64,000 bases of DNA from Hericium rajendrae (Eukaryota; Basidiomycota; Agaricomycetes; Russulales; Hericiaceae), in the NCBI GenBank assembly GCA_033439255.1, contig CM065883.1:3162001-3226000 (forward strand), given 5' to 3'. Both the position numbers and the translations under genes were made by a program. Positions 44,001 through 55,475 of the stretch are shown piece by piece. Numbering within the stretch: the first letter of the stretch is position 1; every line of letters begins with the position of its first letter. Under the pieces are notes generated by a model. That model was not told the origin of the DNA. It saw only the letters and a program-made list of their open reading frames with translations, and did not search any database.

Positions 44001-46256
44001 GTGGTCCTCTTGCATTTGCGCCAACGTCGCCGCCGCCTTATCCCGTTCGTCCACCAATATGGCCTCCAGTTCGTGTCGAATCTGGGCCATCTTATGCACC
44101 GGCTCGTCGTGGTCCGCCTGTCCTTGGTGCTCCTGAAGGCCTTCTGTGTCCCCCACACGTTCTTCCGCGACCAACGCCAAGTTCTGCGCCTCCTCCAATT
44201 GCTTGAGGAGAGTCTCCTCACGTCGGGTGCGTTCCTCCGCCTGGCCAAGCGCTGCTGCGAGCTCCGCCTTCAGCCGGCTCTCCATATCCATTGCCTCGCG
44301 CTGAACTTGAACTTGTTTCTGCAGTGCGGCCTCGTGGTCCTCTCGAATTTGTGCTAAAGCCGTTGTCGCCTGTTCGCGTTCATCCAATGTGGCCTCCAGC
44401 TCCTGTCGCATCTGGGCCATCTGACGCTGCAGCTCGTCGCGATCTGCCTGCACTTGCTGCTCCTGAAGGCCCTCGACGCCCCGCACACGTTCTTTTGCGA
44501 CCGACGTCAGTTTCTGCGCCTCCTCCAATTGCTTGAGGAGAGTCTGCTCGCGTCGGGAGCGTTCCTCCGCCTGGCCAAGCGCTGCTGCGAGCTCCGCTTT
44601 CAGCCGGTTCTCCACATCCATTGCCTCGTGCTCAGCCCGAGTCTTCTCCTCCTGCAGTGCGGTCCTGTGGTCCTCTTGCATTTGCGCCAACGTCGCCGCC
44701 GCCTTATCCCGTTCGTCCACCAATATGGCCTCCAGTTCGTGTCGAATCTGGGCCATCTTATGCACCGGCTCTTCATGACTCGCTTGTAGCGTCGTCTCTT
44801 GTTTGCCATCCTGCTCAGGTCCCTTCACCATCTGCACTTCCTCCAATTGCTTGAGAAGGATCTGCTTGCATCGAGTGTGTTCCTCTAGGCGGACATGCGC
44901 TGCCCCAAGCTCTTCCTTCAGCTATTTTATTGCAGCCGCCACATCGTGCTTAGCCTGCGCCCTCTGTTCATTGAGCGCTGCTTCATATGCCTTTAACGCT
45001 GCCGCGGCTTGCGTGCGCTGAATCTCCAAGGTGGTAAAGAGTTCCTGCAAGGAAAAGAAACCTTCATGAATGTCGATATAATGTGATCGAAAGAAATGAC
45101 TTACTTCTTTATCTGGATCGCTCGATCCATCCTCAGCAGATGTGGTAGCATGTGTGCCATCCTCTCTCGTCTTACTTGGAGCATCCGACTGAATGACTGC
45201 AATGTCTTTGCCTTCCTGTTTGGCAGCAAGTCGTGCGGAGTATCGCGTCGAGGTCTGAGGCATCTGAGGGGCATCGTCAGATGGCCAGATAGTTCAGCAA
45301 CGTCAACCCTACCTTGTGGACACGGCGAGCCATGGACGCGGTTGCGTTAGTCGATGTCGTACTGAGGTTAGCACCTTCTGTAATCTGTGTTGCGAATGAG
45401 GTGTTGACCGCTACCATGTCATGGTCTGTGTTCTCGGTATTCATACTTGTGGCATCTAGCATCTCTATTTCCTGAGTTTCTGGAGCTTGAGTCAACTGAA
45501 AAAGAGGCCATCAACGTCACTGATTAGTCGGAGAAATGATGTACAAACCGTAGACCCCCGTTCTGAAGCACCCTGCTTCGACCGCGGTAAAGGACCCTTT
45601 CGCTTCGAAGTCCTCGGTCTCCTGTTAAATTCCAGTTGAGATGACGGCCAGCTCGGCGCAAATCGCACATACAATTTCAACTGAGAAGTCGGGTCTTTGT
45701 CTTCGGTTCGCGGTCGTTTGTGAACTGAAACATCCTCTGGAGGTCTCTCTTGCTGTACAGCCTCGGTGTCATCACGATCCTCCTCTCAACATCTCTTCTT
45801 GCCCGCTACTAGTGATTCATCTCAACAAAATGGCCCATACATGGAAAATATTGAATCACCTGCTTGGCCAGGGCCACTGGCAATTCCCTCGCGGCGCCCT
45901 GTTTCCTTACCATTCTCTATCTGTCTACCGGCCTTGGCTGTCAGCTCACTATTCTTATCTGTCTGTCTGTCTTCGCCTTTCTTGCGTCCACACTTTTGAC
46001 CTTCGAAAAGAAGTTCTGACAGATTATCCCCCGCTGCAGAATGGCAGGCTGAAGCGACTCACCGGCCACGCGAGGCATCCTAAGGCCACGAACAGGATGG
46101 CCCACATCAGTGCCACCTCCGGTCTCCATGCCGTCTGGGTCTAGACTGGTATCAACTTGTTGTACATTATGAGCTAGAAAACGTCGTGCAATAGCCATGA
46201 GACATACCTGTAGGGCCGGGAGCCTTGTTCGGATCCACGACTGGCGGATCAGCCAT
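41069..46256 (-). CDS. Large coiled-coil repeat protein, 11 exons, interrupted by one in-frame TAG
   Basis: Minus-strand exons: 46256-46208, 46155-46063, 46015-45860, 45784-45549, 45495-45313, 45263-45105, 45044-42750, 42689-42399, 42344-42024, 41971-41590 and 41532-41069. All junctions are GT-AG and keep one frame for 1,542 codons, except a TAG at 44922-44924 inside the big exon. N-terminal exons are polar and low-complexity. Exon 7 encodes a coiled coil of 111-residue repeats (units such as LQRQMAQMRQELEATL and RREETLLKQLEEAQKL). The last exons form a conserved-looking globular end with SPWNQQAVKVFAESYVDCGE and GLPRNFYNPEWLKELSRSRR, of a type I associate with Agaricomycete-specific proteins of unknown role. 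A shorter protein could start at the Met at 44846. The stop may make this a pseudogene. Confidence 0.7.
42900..44800 (-). repeat. Tandem 333-bp coding repeats
   Basis: The word CTGCTCCTGAAGG (or GTGCTCCTGAAGG) recurs at about 43125, 43458, 43791, 44125 and 44455. Spacing is close to 333 bp, exactly 111 codons. The first and last units are partial. Unit length divisible by three keeps the coiled coil in frame when copy number changes. Confidence 0.85.
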
Positions 46257-46612
46257 AGCATGAAACGAGAAACCGATGTTTATATGAAAGTATTCTGGTT
46301 TCCAGGGCCAGCGAGTGGGATGTTCTCTGGACGGGGAAGTGGTGAGAGTAGAGTTGGGAGTAGATGAGTTCTGGCGACAATGGTATGAAAGGATGATTGA
46401 GCCACCGAGAATCTGGAATGTGCCGAACAGCAGTGTGGCGGGTCCTGTATCGAATGGCAATACATCGTTACGGCAGACTTATGGTAATGGGGAAAAATCT
46501 TGCAACGATGCGCGGATGAGGACGCAGCTGCAGAGAATGAGGGCTTACATTGCGTGCTCGACTAGCTGAAATGCATTGTCCCACTACCGTGACGTCCCTT
46601 GTCTACCCGCTG
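46257..46612. other. Upstream region of the coiled-coil gene
   Basis: The frame of the first exon continues open upstream with a hydrophobic stretch (ATLLFGTFQILGGSIIL) but without an ATG. It may be an upstream exon or chance. It ends at the LTR element's target site CGCTG (46608-46612). Confidence 0.4.
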
Positions 46613-47099
46613 TGTAACGGACGATAGAGGTCGAGCCGCTTCTGTCCGGGAAGTCCAAGGTAGGCGAGCGAGTGAGGAGGGTATAAAGGTGTCGTAGACC
46701 TCCTAGAGAGAGTCCACGAGCTAGAGCTAACAGAACCGAGGATGCCTCAGTCCTGCAGCCAAGCAGATGAGTGATGAGCTGGCACCTCCTCTGAGGGCCA
46801 GCAGCAGATATAGACCTCCTGATGAGGGTATTGGGGGCCACACACCTTCCTTTGAGGGTTGGATCCCAAGAGAACCTTTCTGATACGAGGAGAACAAGCA
46901 GAGACTGAGACAAAAGCAGACAGATGGTGGTGAGTTGGCAAGATAGATGCTTATTCCCAATAAGGAAATCCGCTCTAAGTACATGATTCAAACTCAGCTA
47001 TCCTAATAAGGAAACTCTGCAAAACTCGAAAAGTAAGCCAGGTAGAAAAGAGTAAGAAAGTAGAAGACTATAGTAGTAACTTATAAACCATCCGTTACA
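46613..47099 (-). repeat. LTR (3' LTR in element orientation)
   Basis: 487 bp, TGTAACGG...CCGTTACA. Short frames inside it recur in all three LTRs of the window and are not genes. Confidence 0.9.
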
Positions 47100-47859
47100 G
47101 AGCCCCCCCACTTTCTTGGTCTTTGAGACTCCTGAACACAAAGTGAGTAGTGCAAAGCTGAGAATGAACAAAGCAGAAAAGGAACAAGACAAAATTAGAA
47201 AAGAAGAAAAAGGGTTAAAGTAGAAAAATCAGAGAAAAATCTAGAGAAGAAAGTAGAAACAAGATAAAAGTGAAACATTAGAGTGAAAAATTAGAGTGAA
47301 AAATTAGAGAAGAAAATTGAAGAGAAAATCTGCATGTGAAGCTCTGCAGCTCCAGACTTAACTGCACCAAGCTCTCTTAACAGAGCAGCCTCCAACCCTA
47401 GCCAAGCTACAAGTCCTCCAGCTGCAGCACTTCACATCCAAAAGAGAAGGATGAAAGATGCTAAGCCAAGGCCACAGGCTATCTCAGCCACCTAGACTGC
47501 AGACTGCTCTCAGCAAAGAGACAGGATCTCTTCAGCTCCTAGATCTCCAAGCTGGTCTCAGGATGGCTAAGGCCTGAGGCATCCAGCCACTCCTCCAGTC
47601 TGCTCACAGCAGGAAGGCAGGATCTCACAAGCTCCTATGCAGCTCCCAGCTGCTCTCAGCCCTAAGGATCTGACTCCAAAGGAATGCTGGATCCTGTGCT
47701 CTGCAAGGCTCCAGCCTCCCTCCTATACATCCCTATAGCCCCCCATCGCTAGCTCTGTGCAGGTACTCCCAGTAGATGGATAGGGGGAGCGAAACCTCCA
47801 TACCTCTAAGGTCCCAAAATCCTAAAAACTGTGCCTCAGGCCCTAGTCACACAAGCCCC

Positions 47860-50400
47860 CCCAGACTCCGCATCAGAAACTAGATGGAAGTCCAAAATAT
47901 GGGTGGATGGTGGGGTCGAGGACAGATGATGAGTGAGGCATGCGAGCCCCCCCAGACTGGTGCAGGAGATTTGAGTTGAGAGTAGACAGGATTGAATGAG
48001 GATCACAGAGCATAAGAGCAGCGAGGGTTGCAGATAAGCAGAAAGGGATGGATGCCATCCCTAGGATGTTGAAGGAGATGAGGATGGAGAGAAGGGATTT
48101 GCGGAGCAAGGTCATGTCGGATTAGGACGTGTGAGGGCGCGTTTTGGAGGTGTGAACAATGCGGAGGAGATGCAAAAATCCGCTTGTTGATTAGTGGTCT
48201 GGATGCCGAGATATGGCCGAGCCAAAAGAGGCCTAAATCGCCAAGTGACTTGCTGGATGACTACCCAAGCCATAGAATACCCCAGAGCTCATATAGGGAT
48301 TCAAAAGCGTTCGAGTATGCGAGCAGAGCGCAAACGCGTCCAAATCGGTCCAGAAATGAAGGAGATGTGGCAGGATAGGGAGGATGGCTAGCTGCAAAGG
48401 CCAGACGAAGGTCGAATGGGAACGGCTGGGCGGATAACCACGATTGAAGGCTTGTTCGAATCCCTTTTATGAACATGTTAAGGGACAGAAGAGTTTGCAG
48501 CAATAGCGCATGTGGATCGAGCGCTACAAGCCTTCTAAGGCACCCAAGAGCGCCACCTGTTCCATTGGAATCCAACGGAATGCGATGGTGCTCCTGGAGA
48601 TGTTTTGGGTGTCCCAGAATGCGACGATTATTGCGGTCCAGATGCAAAAATCTGCTTAGGAATTGTTCCACGGACAGCAGAGATATGGATATGCAGTCTG
48701 GGCCCTTCCCAGAGGCTGTGGCCCCATAGGTGAAATGGGAAGGGCTGGTCGTATCAGGTCGTATGAGGGCTTGTTGGAATCGCATTAAAAACGCAAACTT
48801 GGGCGTTCAAACCGTTTGACAATCCGCCAGATATTCGGCCTTGGGTGTAGAGATGAGTCTGGCCTGAAGAACAGGCAGGGCCAGAGAGATGGCGAAGAAA
48901 GGAGCCTCTCAGGGCAGAACAAATGCAGGAATACGAAAGCGAATTCTCAGTGGATTCCACCGAGAAAGGTTTCGAAAGAATTGGAGGAGAATTGAAGAAG
49001 ATACAAGGAAAATTCGCCCCAGAGGGAGGAGGAAGAGGAGATGATTCGATCTTGAGAATGGCTGGACCAATCAGCACGATCTTGGGCTTGTTGAAAAGCG
49101 TTTGCAAAGGGTAGGCTGAATGTAGGAAGAACAGGAGGAATGAAGCTCCAGTGGATACCACAGAGCTTCATCCAAGTGCCACTACATCGCCCAGGGTCGC
49201 CCAAGTCCGGCCGTTGGCGCCCCCCCAGCCTCCTGGTCTTAAGACGAATGAATATGGTGAAATAAAGGAATAGATGACAAGAAACCGCTTGTTGATAGCA
49301 CCCCTGGTCACGGAGATATGGAGCTGGGGCTGCCTGGGGAATCCCCTGGACTATGGACACAATTCCGGAGGAACGGCTGGACGTCCCTCAAATCGTTTTG
49401 GTGTTCCAGTACCGGGTCAATAATGCGAGTCGAGTGCAAAAGACCGCTTCGAAATCGGTCCAGTATTAAGGGAGATACCAGCTGGCACTCAGGAGGGGCA
49501 GCAGGGTGAGTAGCCCCTCGAGCATAATGAGAACCGGTGGTCGGATCTGGACGTATGAGGGCTCGTTCGAAGCGTATTTGCAATGCGGACTCGGGCCAAA
49601 AGTCCGTTTGGTCATAGCTAGCATGAGCGCCACGCTATGGCCATCTTAGCGCACCAGGAAGCGTCCTTGATACCCTCGGATTCCAAGGGGATGGCTGGAC
49701 ACTCTGAAAAGCATCCTGGTGAGCGGAACGGTCCTAAAGGCACACATTGACGTGCAAAAACCCAGTTCCAAATCGATAGAGGGAAAGGAGAGATACAGCA
49801 GTGCAATATGATCTCTCCTCCAGGCAGAGCAGGATCACCGATGAAATGGGAACTAGGGCTCCAATCAGCTCGTGCAAGGGCTCGTTGGATTCGTGTGGAT
49901 GGTCCGAATCGAGGCGTCCTGTCCGTATAAGGATCCGTGCAGAACTGACTTCATGAGCCCCAGGATAGTCCGGCCATAGGAGATGGACTATGGCGAAGAT
50001 TTGACAGGTTGGGTCTTCTCCCAGGGTGAAAGCGGTTATGCGAAGGTGTATCAAATGCTCCATGGATTCCACGGAGCAAGTTTCGAAGGAATAGAAGAAA
50101 ATTTGAAGGAAATACAGTGAAATTTCGCTTCAGAGGGAGGATGAGGAGAGCATGAAGATATCTTGACAACCGCTGGAGCGCTTGAGACGTTCTTGGGCTC
50201 GTTCGAAAGCGTTTGAAAAGGCGAAGAGGATGGTGGAGTGGTTTAAGGAGCAGGGGCAACGTACAAAGCACGATTTGCATCCAAACCCTCCCTACATCGC
50301 CTGACAGAGCCTGATTTCAGCGATCTACAGCCCCCCAGCCTCCTGGACTTGAAGCGAGGTGGAAAGCGTTTGAAAAGCGAATAGGATACAAAAGAAACCG
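47860..50400. repeat. Internal duplicated blocks of the LTR element
   Basis: Blocks near 48960-49250 and 50070-50370 are alike (GTTTCGAA.GAAT, CTTGGGCT.GTT.GAAA.GCGTTTG, CCCCCCAGCCTCCTGG). Shorter units built on GCAAAA..CGCTT, AAATCGGTCCAG and GGAGATA recur near 48180, 48345, 48645, 49435 and 49755. The interior therefore seems to have grown by tandem duplication of non-coding sequence. Confidence 0.6.
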
Positions 50401-50426
50401 AGGGAATCCGTCCAGAAATGAGAGAG

Positions 50427-51212
50427 TTAGAGAGGGGGTGAACTACCAGGCTCCCTGACCCTCTCCTCGGCATGGGAGTTCTCGAGGCAAGGCCCTGTTG
50501 ATAGGGCGATGAAGCGAAGCATCTCTATGAGGACTAGAGATGCATATAGAGCCCTCCAAGCAGCCAGAATTGGGCCGAAGGAGGAGCTGGAGGCAGGGAG
50601 CTGCCCAGAGGAGGAGGAGGCCTGGAATGGCCGAGCGAGTCTTGCGTCAACAGACAGTGGCCGGAGAACACATGGGACATGGTCTGTGCGAAGGTAGAGA
50701 GCTCCTGGGACTGCCAGGGACATGGATTCCACGTCCCTGAGGTCCTCAACTCGAGGAGGAGGAGGAGTCTTGATGGCAGGAGGAAGAGCACCTGCATACT
50801 GGAATAGGATATCGACACCTTCGGCGACTCGTGCCTGCAAAGTGCGCCAGGCCCAACGAACGTCCCAGGGAGACGGTGACCCATGGAGACAGGAACAGAG
50901 AACGAGATCCCTGTCGACCATAAAGACAGAACTCGGGGGGTATGGCAGGCAAAACCCAACTTGATCGAGCAACAATTGAAGTCGCTCGATGACCTCTAAG
51001 GCAAAGTGGAGCAAGGGCTCCCTGATCCGAAACTGATGGGCTCGGATACCAAGCCCATTGTCGACAAGATCACTGTCGACAAGGGAATGAGACCGGAGAG
51101 CAAGAACGCGGCTCTCCAGCGAATGGCGATAAGACGACTTGACATCGTCGCTTGAGATAAGGAACCTGGACATGGATGCCACGTCCAGGGAGAGGGGAAC
51201 TGAATGAGACAT
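50427..51212 (-). CDS. Putative gag-like remnant frame of the LTR element
   Basis: A 261-codon minus-strand frame starts 55 bp inside the 5' LTR (element orientation) with MSHSVPLSLDVASMSRFLIS. It has a helical middle (REPLLHFALEVIERLQLLLDQ) and a Ser/Pro-rich end. Its position fits gag, but I see no CCHC zinc knuckle and no protease, reverse transcriptase or integrase after it. It may be a degraded gag or an unrelated open frame. Confidence 0.4.
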   Translation of the reverse strand: MSHSVPLSLDVASMSRFLISSDDVKSSYRHSLESRVLALRSHSLVDSDLVDNGLGIRAHQFRIREPLLHFALEVIERLQLLLDQVGFCLPYPPSSVFMVDRDLVLCSCLHGSPSPWDVRWAWRTLQARVAEGVDILFQYAGALPPAIKTPPPPRVEDLRDVESMSLAVPGALYLRTDHVPCVLRPLSVDARLARPFQASSSSGQLPASSSSFGPILAAWRALYASLVLIEMLRFIALSTGPCLENSHAEERVREPGSSPPL

Positions 51213-51267
51213 GTGAAGTCCTCACCAGCCAGCCAGAGACAAGTGGACTTCCGGATATGTCCACCTT

Positions 51268-51752
51268 TGTAACGGACGATAGAGGTCGAGCCGCTACTGT
51301 CCGGGAAGTCCAAGGTAGGCGAGCGAGTGAGGGGTATAAAGGTGTCGTAGACCTCCTAGAGAGAGTCCACGAGCTAGAGCTAACAGAACCGAGGATGCCT
51401 CAGTCCTGCAGCCAAGCAGATGAGTGATGAGCTGGCACCTCCTCTGAGGGCCAGCAGCAGATATAGACCTCCTGATGAGGGTTTTGGGGGCCACACACCT
51501 TCCTTTGAGGGTTGGATCCCAAGAGAGCCTTTCAGATATGAGGAGAACAAGCAGAGACTGAGACAAAAGCAGACAGATGGTGGTGAGTTGGCAAGATAGA
51601 TGCTTATTCCCAATAAGGAAATCCGCTCTAAGTACATGATTCAAACTCAGCTATCCTAATAAGGAAACTCTGCAAAACTCGAAAAGTAAGCCAGGTAGAA
51701 AAGAGTAAGAAAGTAGAAGACTATAGTAGTAACTTATAAACCATCCGTTACA
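51268..51752 (-). repeat. LTR (5' LTR in element orientation)
   Basis: 485 bp, same termini as the partner LTR, with a 2-bp deletion just before the TATAAAGG word. Followed by the target duplication CGCTG. Confidence 0.9.
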
Positions 51753-53163
51753 CGCTGTGCTGCAGCTTCATGGGATACTCCTAAATCACCATAGAACTTG
51801 CCTATTTAAAGAGATCTGAAGCCGTCTTGTGCTAGGCAATAAATTGACACAATACTCGTATGTAGTTCACATGGAGTGGAATGGTCATCGAATGAAGTTA
51901 TTCGAAAACTCGTCGTGCCCATCATTCTTCCTATAAAGACCTAGGTATTATATGCATGTTGATGGACTCGATATGAGTATGATAGAATTCCGAACTGACC
52001 TAGCGTTCCGTGGTGAATCGAGCGCGAGACTTGAGGCAAGGCTAGAGGAGACGACTCGGGATAAGATCACAGATGTGCGGGGTCGAAATCGATCACGATA
52101 TGACAGAAATCTGCTGGAGCAGCTCATGAATGTGTTGTCGCAGCGACCCAAGAGAGGATGAAAAGCATATTGCCAATGCCATGATGTGAAGTCGTTGAAG
52201 TTGGGCACTCAAACTGGCAGGATTCGGACGATCGCTCGTGACTAAGGCAAACAAAGACAAACAACGCCAATGCACTGCGATGATTCTGTACCTCGTTTAT
52301 GTACTCGAAGGGTCACCGTTGGCGACTAGACTTGCTCGGAGGCTTTGGCCGCCTAAGTGCAATGGATTTTCTCACGTCACGAGATACAGTAGCATTGGCA
52401 TGGTGTTTCATACGATAGTACTGTTGTACATAAGAGAGAGAGAGAGGAGATAGTTGTGCAAGTACAAGAGAGAGGAGGTAATGGTACAAGTAAAGATAAT
52501 GCAGCAGTTTTGTGGGAGGTTGAGTTTTGCTTTTTCGTTCTTTTTTGTTTTTGCGATTTATGCTGTTATGTATGTCGATGATGAGAGAGTTGCTGTCGCT
52601 GTCGATAATAATGGTGGGAGTTAGCGAGCCATGTAGAGTGGGAAGGTGAGTAATCGCAATAACGTACGTTATATTTGGCTATTTCAAAAAAGGAAATTTT
52701 TACTATAAAAGTCCAATATTTACATTTGCAGATGTGCCTGACACTATTATGAGTCGGCTGTGCTTGCTCTCCGAGCAAGGATACGCACGCACACAAGCTA
52801 CTCAGACAGAGCTGCTGACAATGCATGATAAGACACTGAATATGGACTATGTGAAAAAGCGCGAGCAACGGATCTTATGGAGCGAGGGGTACGGAATGAA
52901 AAAGGTAAATGTTAGGAAAGGAATGCGATGATAGTACATAGAAAAGTAAAGGAGGAAAAGGGAATCTTCACGATGGCATACGGCAACCACGCATAGATGC
53001 CACCGGACCTGTGTGGTAATAAGCAACTAGGAAGTATGGACCGACGCAAAGAGCTCGACTCATGACCACGCGACAACATTTACTGATCGATGGCGAGAAG
53101 CTCCACAGACTTCAACTTCATCTGGGCGCCATCCACACCTACCCGAGTAGCCTTGCGCCCCAA
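51753..53163. other. Intergenic region with one small possible gene
   Basis: A 69-codon plus-strand frame at 51952-52161 (MHVDGLDMSMIEFRTDLAFR, then LEARLEETTRDKITDVRGR) is charged and helical, with TATTTAAAG 150 bp upstream. It could be a small gene or an exon. The rest is AT-richer spacer with a short AG dinucleotide run (52431-52449). Confidence 0.35.
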
Positions 53164-54239
53164 CTACAGCCTATCAAGTCCCCGACTGATGGCGTCCACC
53201 ACCGATTCCAACTGGAGGTCTCGGCCTGTCAAAAGGTGCTCCGCACACAGACGACACAACTCCTCGAGACCATCGTCCATCAGCCGCAGTTCTTGTTGAG
53301 CACCGACGATGTAGCGGTGAGCGTTGCTATGATAGGCTATCACAAGCTTGAGAGTCCGAAACCGAGTACGGAGCTTCGCCATCGCAAGCCTATTCCCGCC
53401 GAACATAGAGCGCATCGAAGACAACAATACATCTTTCTCAGCAAGGGCGTCGCTGGTTTCGGCGGCCACAGTATCACGGATGGTTTGTAAATGCTGGTCA
53501 ATCCGGGTCAAAGAACCCTCCAACTTTGTTGCCCAAACAATCAACTCTGCTGTCGCAGCTTCGAAGGCCGAGATTGAGGTGCGAACGGCCATCTGAGTGG
53601 ATGCGTTGGCAGAGCACATCGCGAAGGCGCGGTTCCCCGTGCTAAAACAAAGGAAGTAGTCGGAAAGGGACATAGGCCTCTGGCTGCCAAGTCGCTGGAG
53701 TGTGTATTCATTCTCTGCGACGACCCTGAGGAAAGATAGAAGATAAGATTCGAAAAGCAATGAACAATGTTAGGGACGAACCTGTCGACGGCGCCATAGA
53801 TCCTCATCATGAACTTCTGGAGGTCACGTCCAACCTCCTTCGCTTCCGCGACAAAGATACCGATCTGTTCAGCAATGATGTCGCGCCGCTGAACCGGCCC
53901 AGCCTTGATAACGATCATCAGATCCTCCACTGTGAGACGCGCAGCAACTAGGTCATCGGTCAGAGTACTCGATGTCTCCACCATGAGTTGCAATAAATTG
54001 TCAAGGGTGTTGAACTGCCGTTCGTATGCACCCGCAAATAGAGCAGAATATGTAGCATTGTAAGAGGAGGAATGTCCGAGGATCTTGCAGACAGAAGAGA
54101 CGTATGGCAAGTGGCACATTAATGTGCCAGGATTGATGATAGGGTCGATATATGTGACGGCGGCGATCAAGCACAATGCGATGACGACCTGTCTAATGAA
54201 AGGCTGCAGTAGAGAAAACGTCAATACACAGAGAAACAT
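53164..54239 (-). CDS. Membrane-anchored helical protein, 339 aa
   Basis: Two exons on the minus strand, 54239-53782 and 53725-53164, joined across a 56-nt intron with frame kept. A single hydrophobic anchor near the N-terminus (FIRQVVIALCLIAAVTYI) is followed by long amphipathic helices (NTLDNLLQLMVETSSTL, AEQIGIFVAEAKEVGRDLQK, RIDQHLQTIRDTVAAETSD). Small hydrophobic one-helix proteins with such a tail occur as a family in Agaricomycetes; this is my recollection, not a search result. The topology suggests a large soluble coiled domain after one N-terminal helix. Function unknown. Confidence 0.75.
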
Positions 54240-54959
54240 ATCGGGGGCGCTGTGGCAATAGGGAGCAAGTGGCAGGGAGTAAATGGTAAGCTCGTCAAAC
54301 CGCCTGCAAGCAATGCTTTAAGGATTTGGTGGTCTTTGTTCTTTGTTGTACAGTGTGAGAATGCAGTCATGTGACCGGCTCAGAGCCTCCCAATTCATTC
54401 TGTAGGCATTGGCCGCGACGTTCATCATAAGGAGGAAGGAAGATAAGAACTCACTTCTTATACTAGTCTTGGTTTTCGAGTCGGCGCAGATGGATCAGAC
54501 GCGGCTGTCTGCCTGGACTGCAGATTGTACGTAGCTTTGCGAACACGTTGTGAGCACATCTGAAATATGTCAAGGTCAACGTGCGTACCTCCGTGTAAAA
54601 GATACCATGTCGCGAGAGCTGGTTCACCAGGCCATACGATTACACACCTACAACATTGGCACGAAGCAAATTGCCTCCCCTAATTGGTTGGGACGGGGAT
54701 GGACTGCATAGCGACGCTGATGATGGAAGTCGCGCACTGACGTGTGCTTCATATGGACTATGGAGGGGAAGATGCTGTTCCAGGCCCAGGGCTTCTGGGC
54801 ATTGCACTCATTCTGGTGATAGCACATCCCCGTCCGTGAGGTCTGTCTTCGCGCCCATCGTGAACCCTGTATAATTCATTATACAGCACTTAGTGTTCAG
54901 GGACGGGGGAAGACGGTGCACGATGTCGCAAAGAAGAGTAAGCAATGGAGAGCGGCCAC
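54240..54959. other. Intergenic region with a small palindrome
   Basis: A 20-bp hairpin-forming palindrome (CTGTATAATTCATTATACAG) lies at 54867-54886. A 72-codon plus-strand frame ends there but has no supporting features. Confidence 0.45.
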
Positions 54960-55475
54960 CGGGAAGTAAAGATCATCTGCATGTTTGGTCAGGTATGTAC
55001 CACATGGCAAGATAAAACCAACGGAAGGCTCGCGCACCGCTGATCAGTGCATGACATTGATCGAGGCACAACCACCTCATGAGACCTGGCGCATGTGGCT
55101 TTACTTGCATGTTCAAACCGAGATGTGTGAGGCTTTACATAAGTCTAGAAATCTTGCCTGACAGCAGTGAACTCCAAGGTAGCGTCGTCGTCGACACTAG
55201 CGCTCTGCCTGACAGTACTCTGACAGTGCATTCCTTGCTCTGGATCCTGTCTTTATGAATATGTATGATTCTTGAGAACCTGAACAGTGAAACATACTCA
55301 GTAATCAAGACATGACCTGCCCGGGCAACACTCACTCGGGGAACATATGTAAACAAGGGCTTGATGTATAGAGTACTTATGTGCATCTTATGAGGCAGCA
55401 GAGATAACGAATCTGTTGAAGGTAAATCACCGACGTGGAAGATGGACGAGAGAGCGGTTGAGGAATAGCATAGTC
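54960..55475 (+). pseudogene. Pseudogene copy of the 82-aa gene at 61600-61950
   Basis: Aligns with 61385-61985, including the upstream region (TGGCAAGATAAAACCAA), exon 2 (CAAGACATGACCTGCCCGGG) and the second donor (TTGAAGGTAAATC). The start codon region is altered. The exon-2 frame reaches a TAG soon after the Cys-Pro-Gly motif. Confidence 0.75.

Larger units (their letters stand above)
46613..51752 (-). mobile_element. Complete LTR retrotransposon without pol (LARD-like), minus orientation
   Basis: Two near-identical LTRs (46613-47099 and 51268-51752) start TGTAACGG and end CCGTTACA. The element is flanked by a perfect 5-bp duplication CGCTG (46608-46612 and 51753-51757). Orientation is minus: next to the left LTR, the minus strand reads AAGAAAGTGGGGGGG, a polypurine tract. 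The 261-codon frame lies just inside the right LTR, where gag would be. The 4.17-kb interior has no frame long enough for reverse transcriptase or integrase, so the element depends on others. By eye the LTRs differ at about five bases plus a 2-bp indel, so insertion was recent. TGTAACGG termini suit Ty3/Gypsy elements (inference). Confidence 0.9.

Noticed and set aside
46584-46991. 135-codon frame also seen at 51294-51644 and 58019-58495
   Set aside because: It is LTR sequence; presence in all three LTRs reflects the repeat, not a gene.
47873-48115. 80-codon minus-strand frame with a hydrophobic start inside the LTR element
   Set aside because: Short, without envelope-like features, and in duplicated non-coding blocks; not enough for a gene call.
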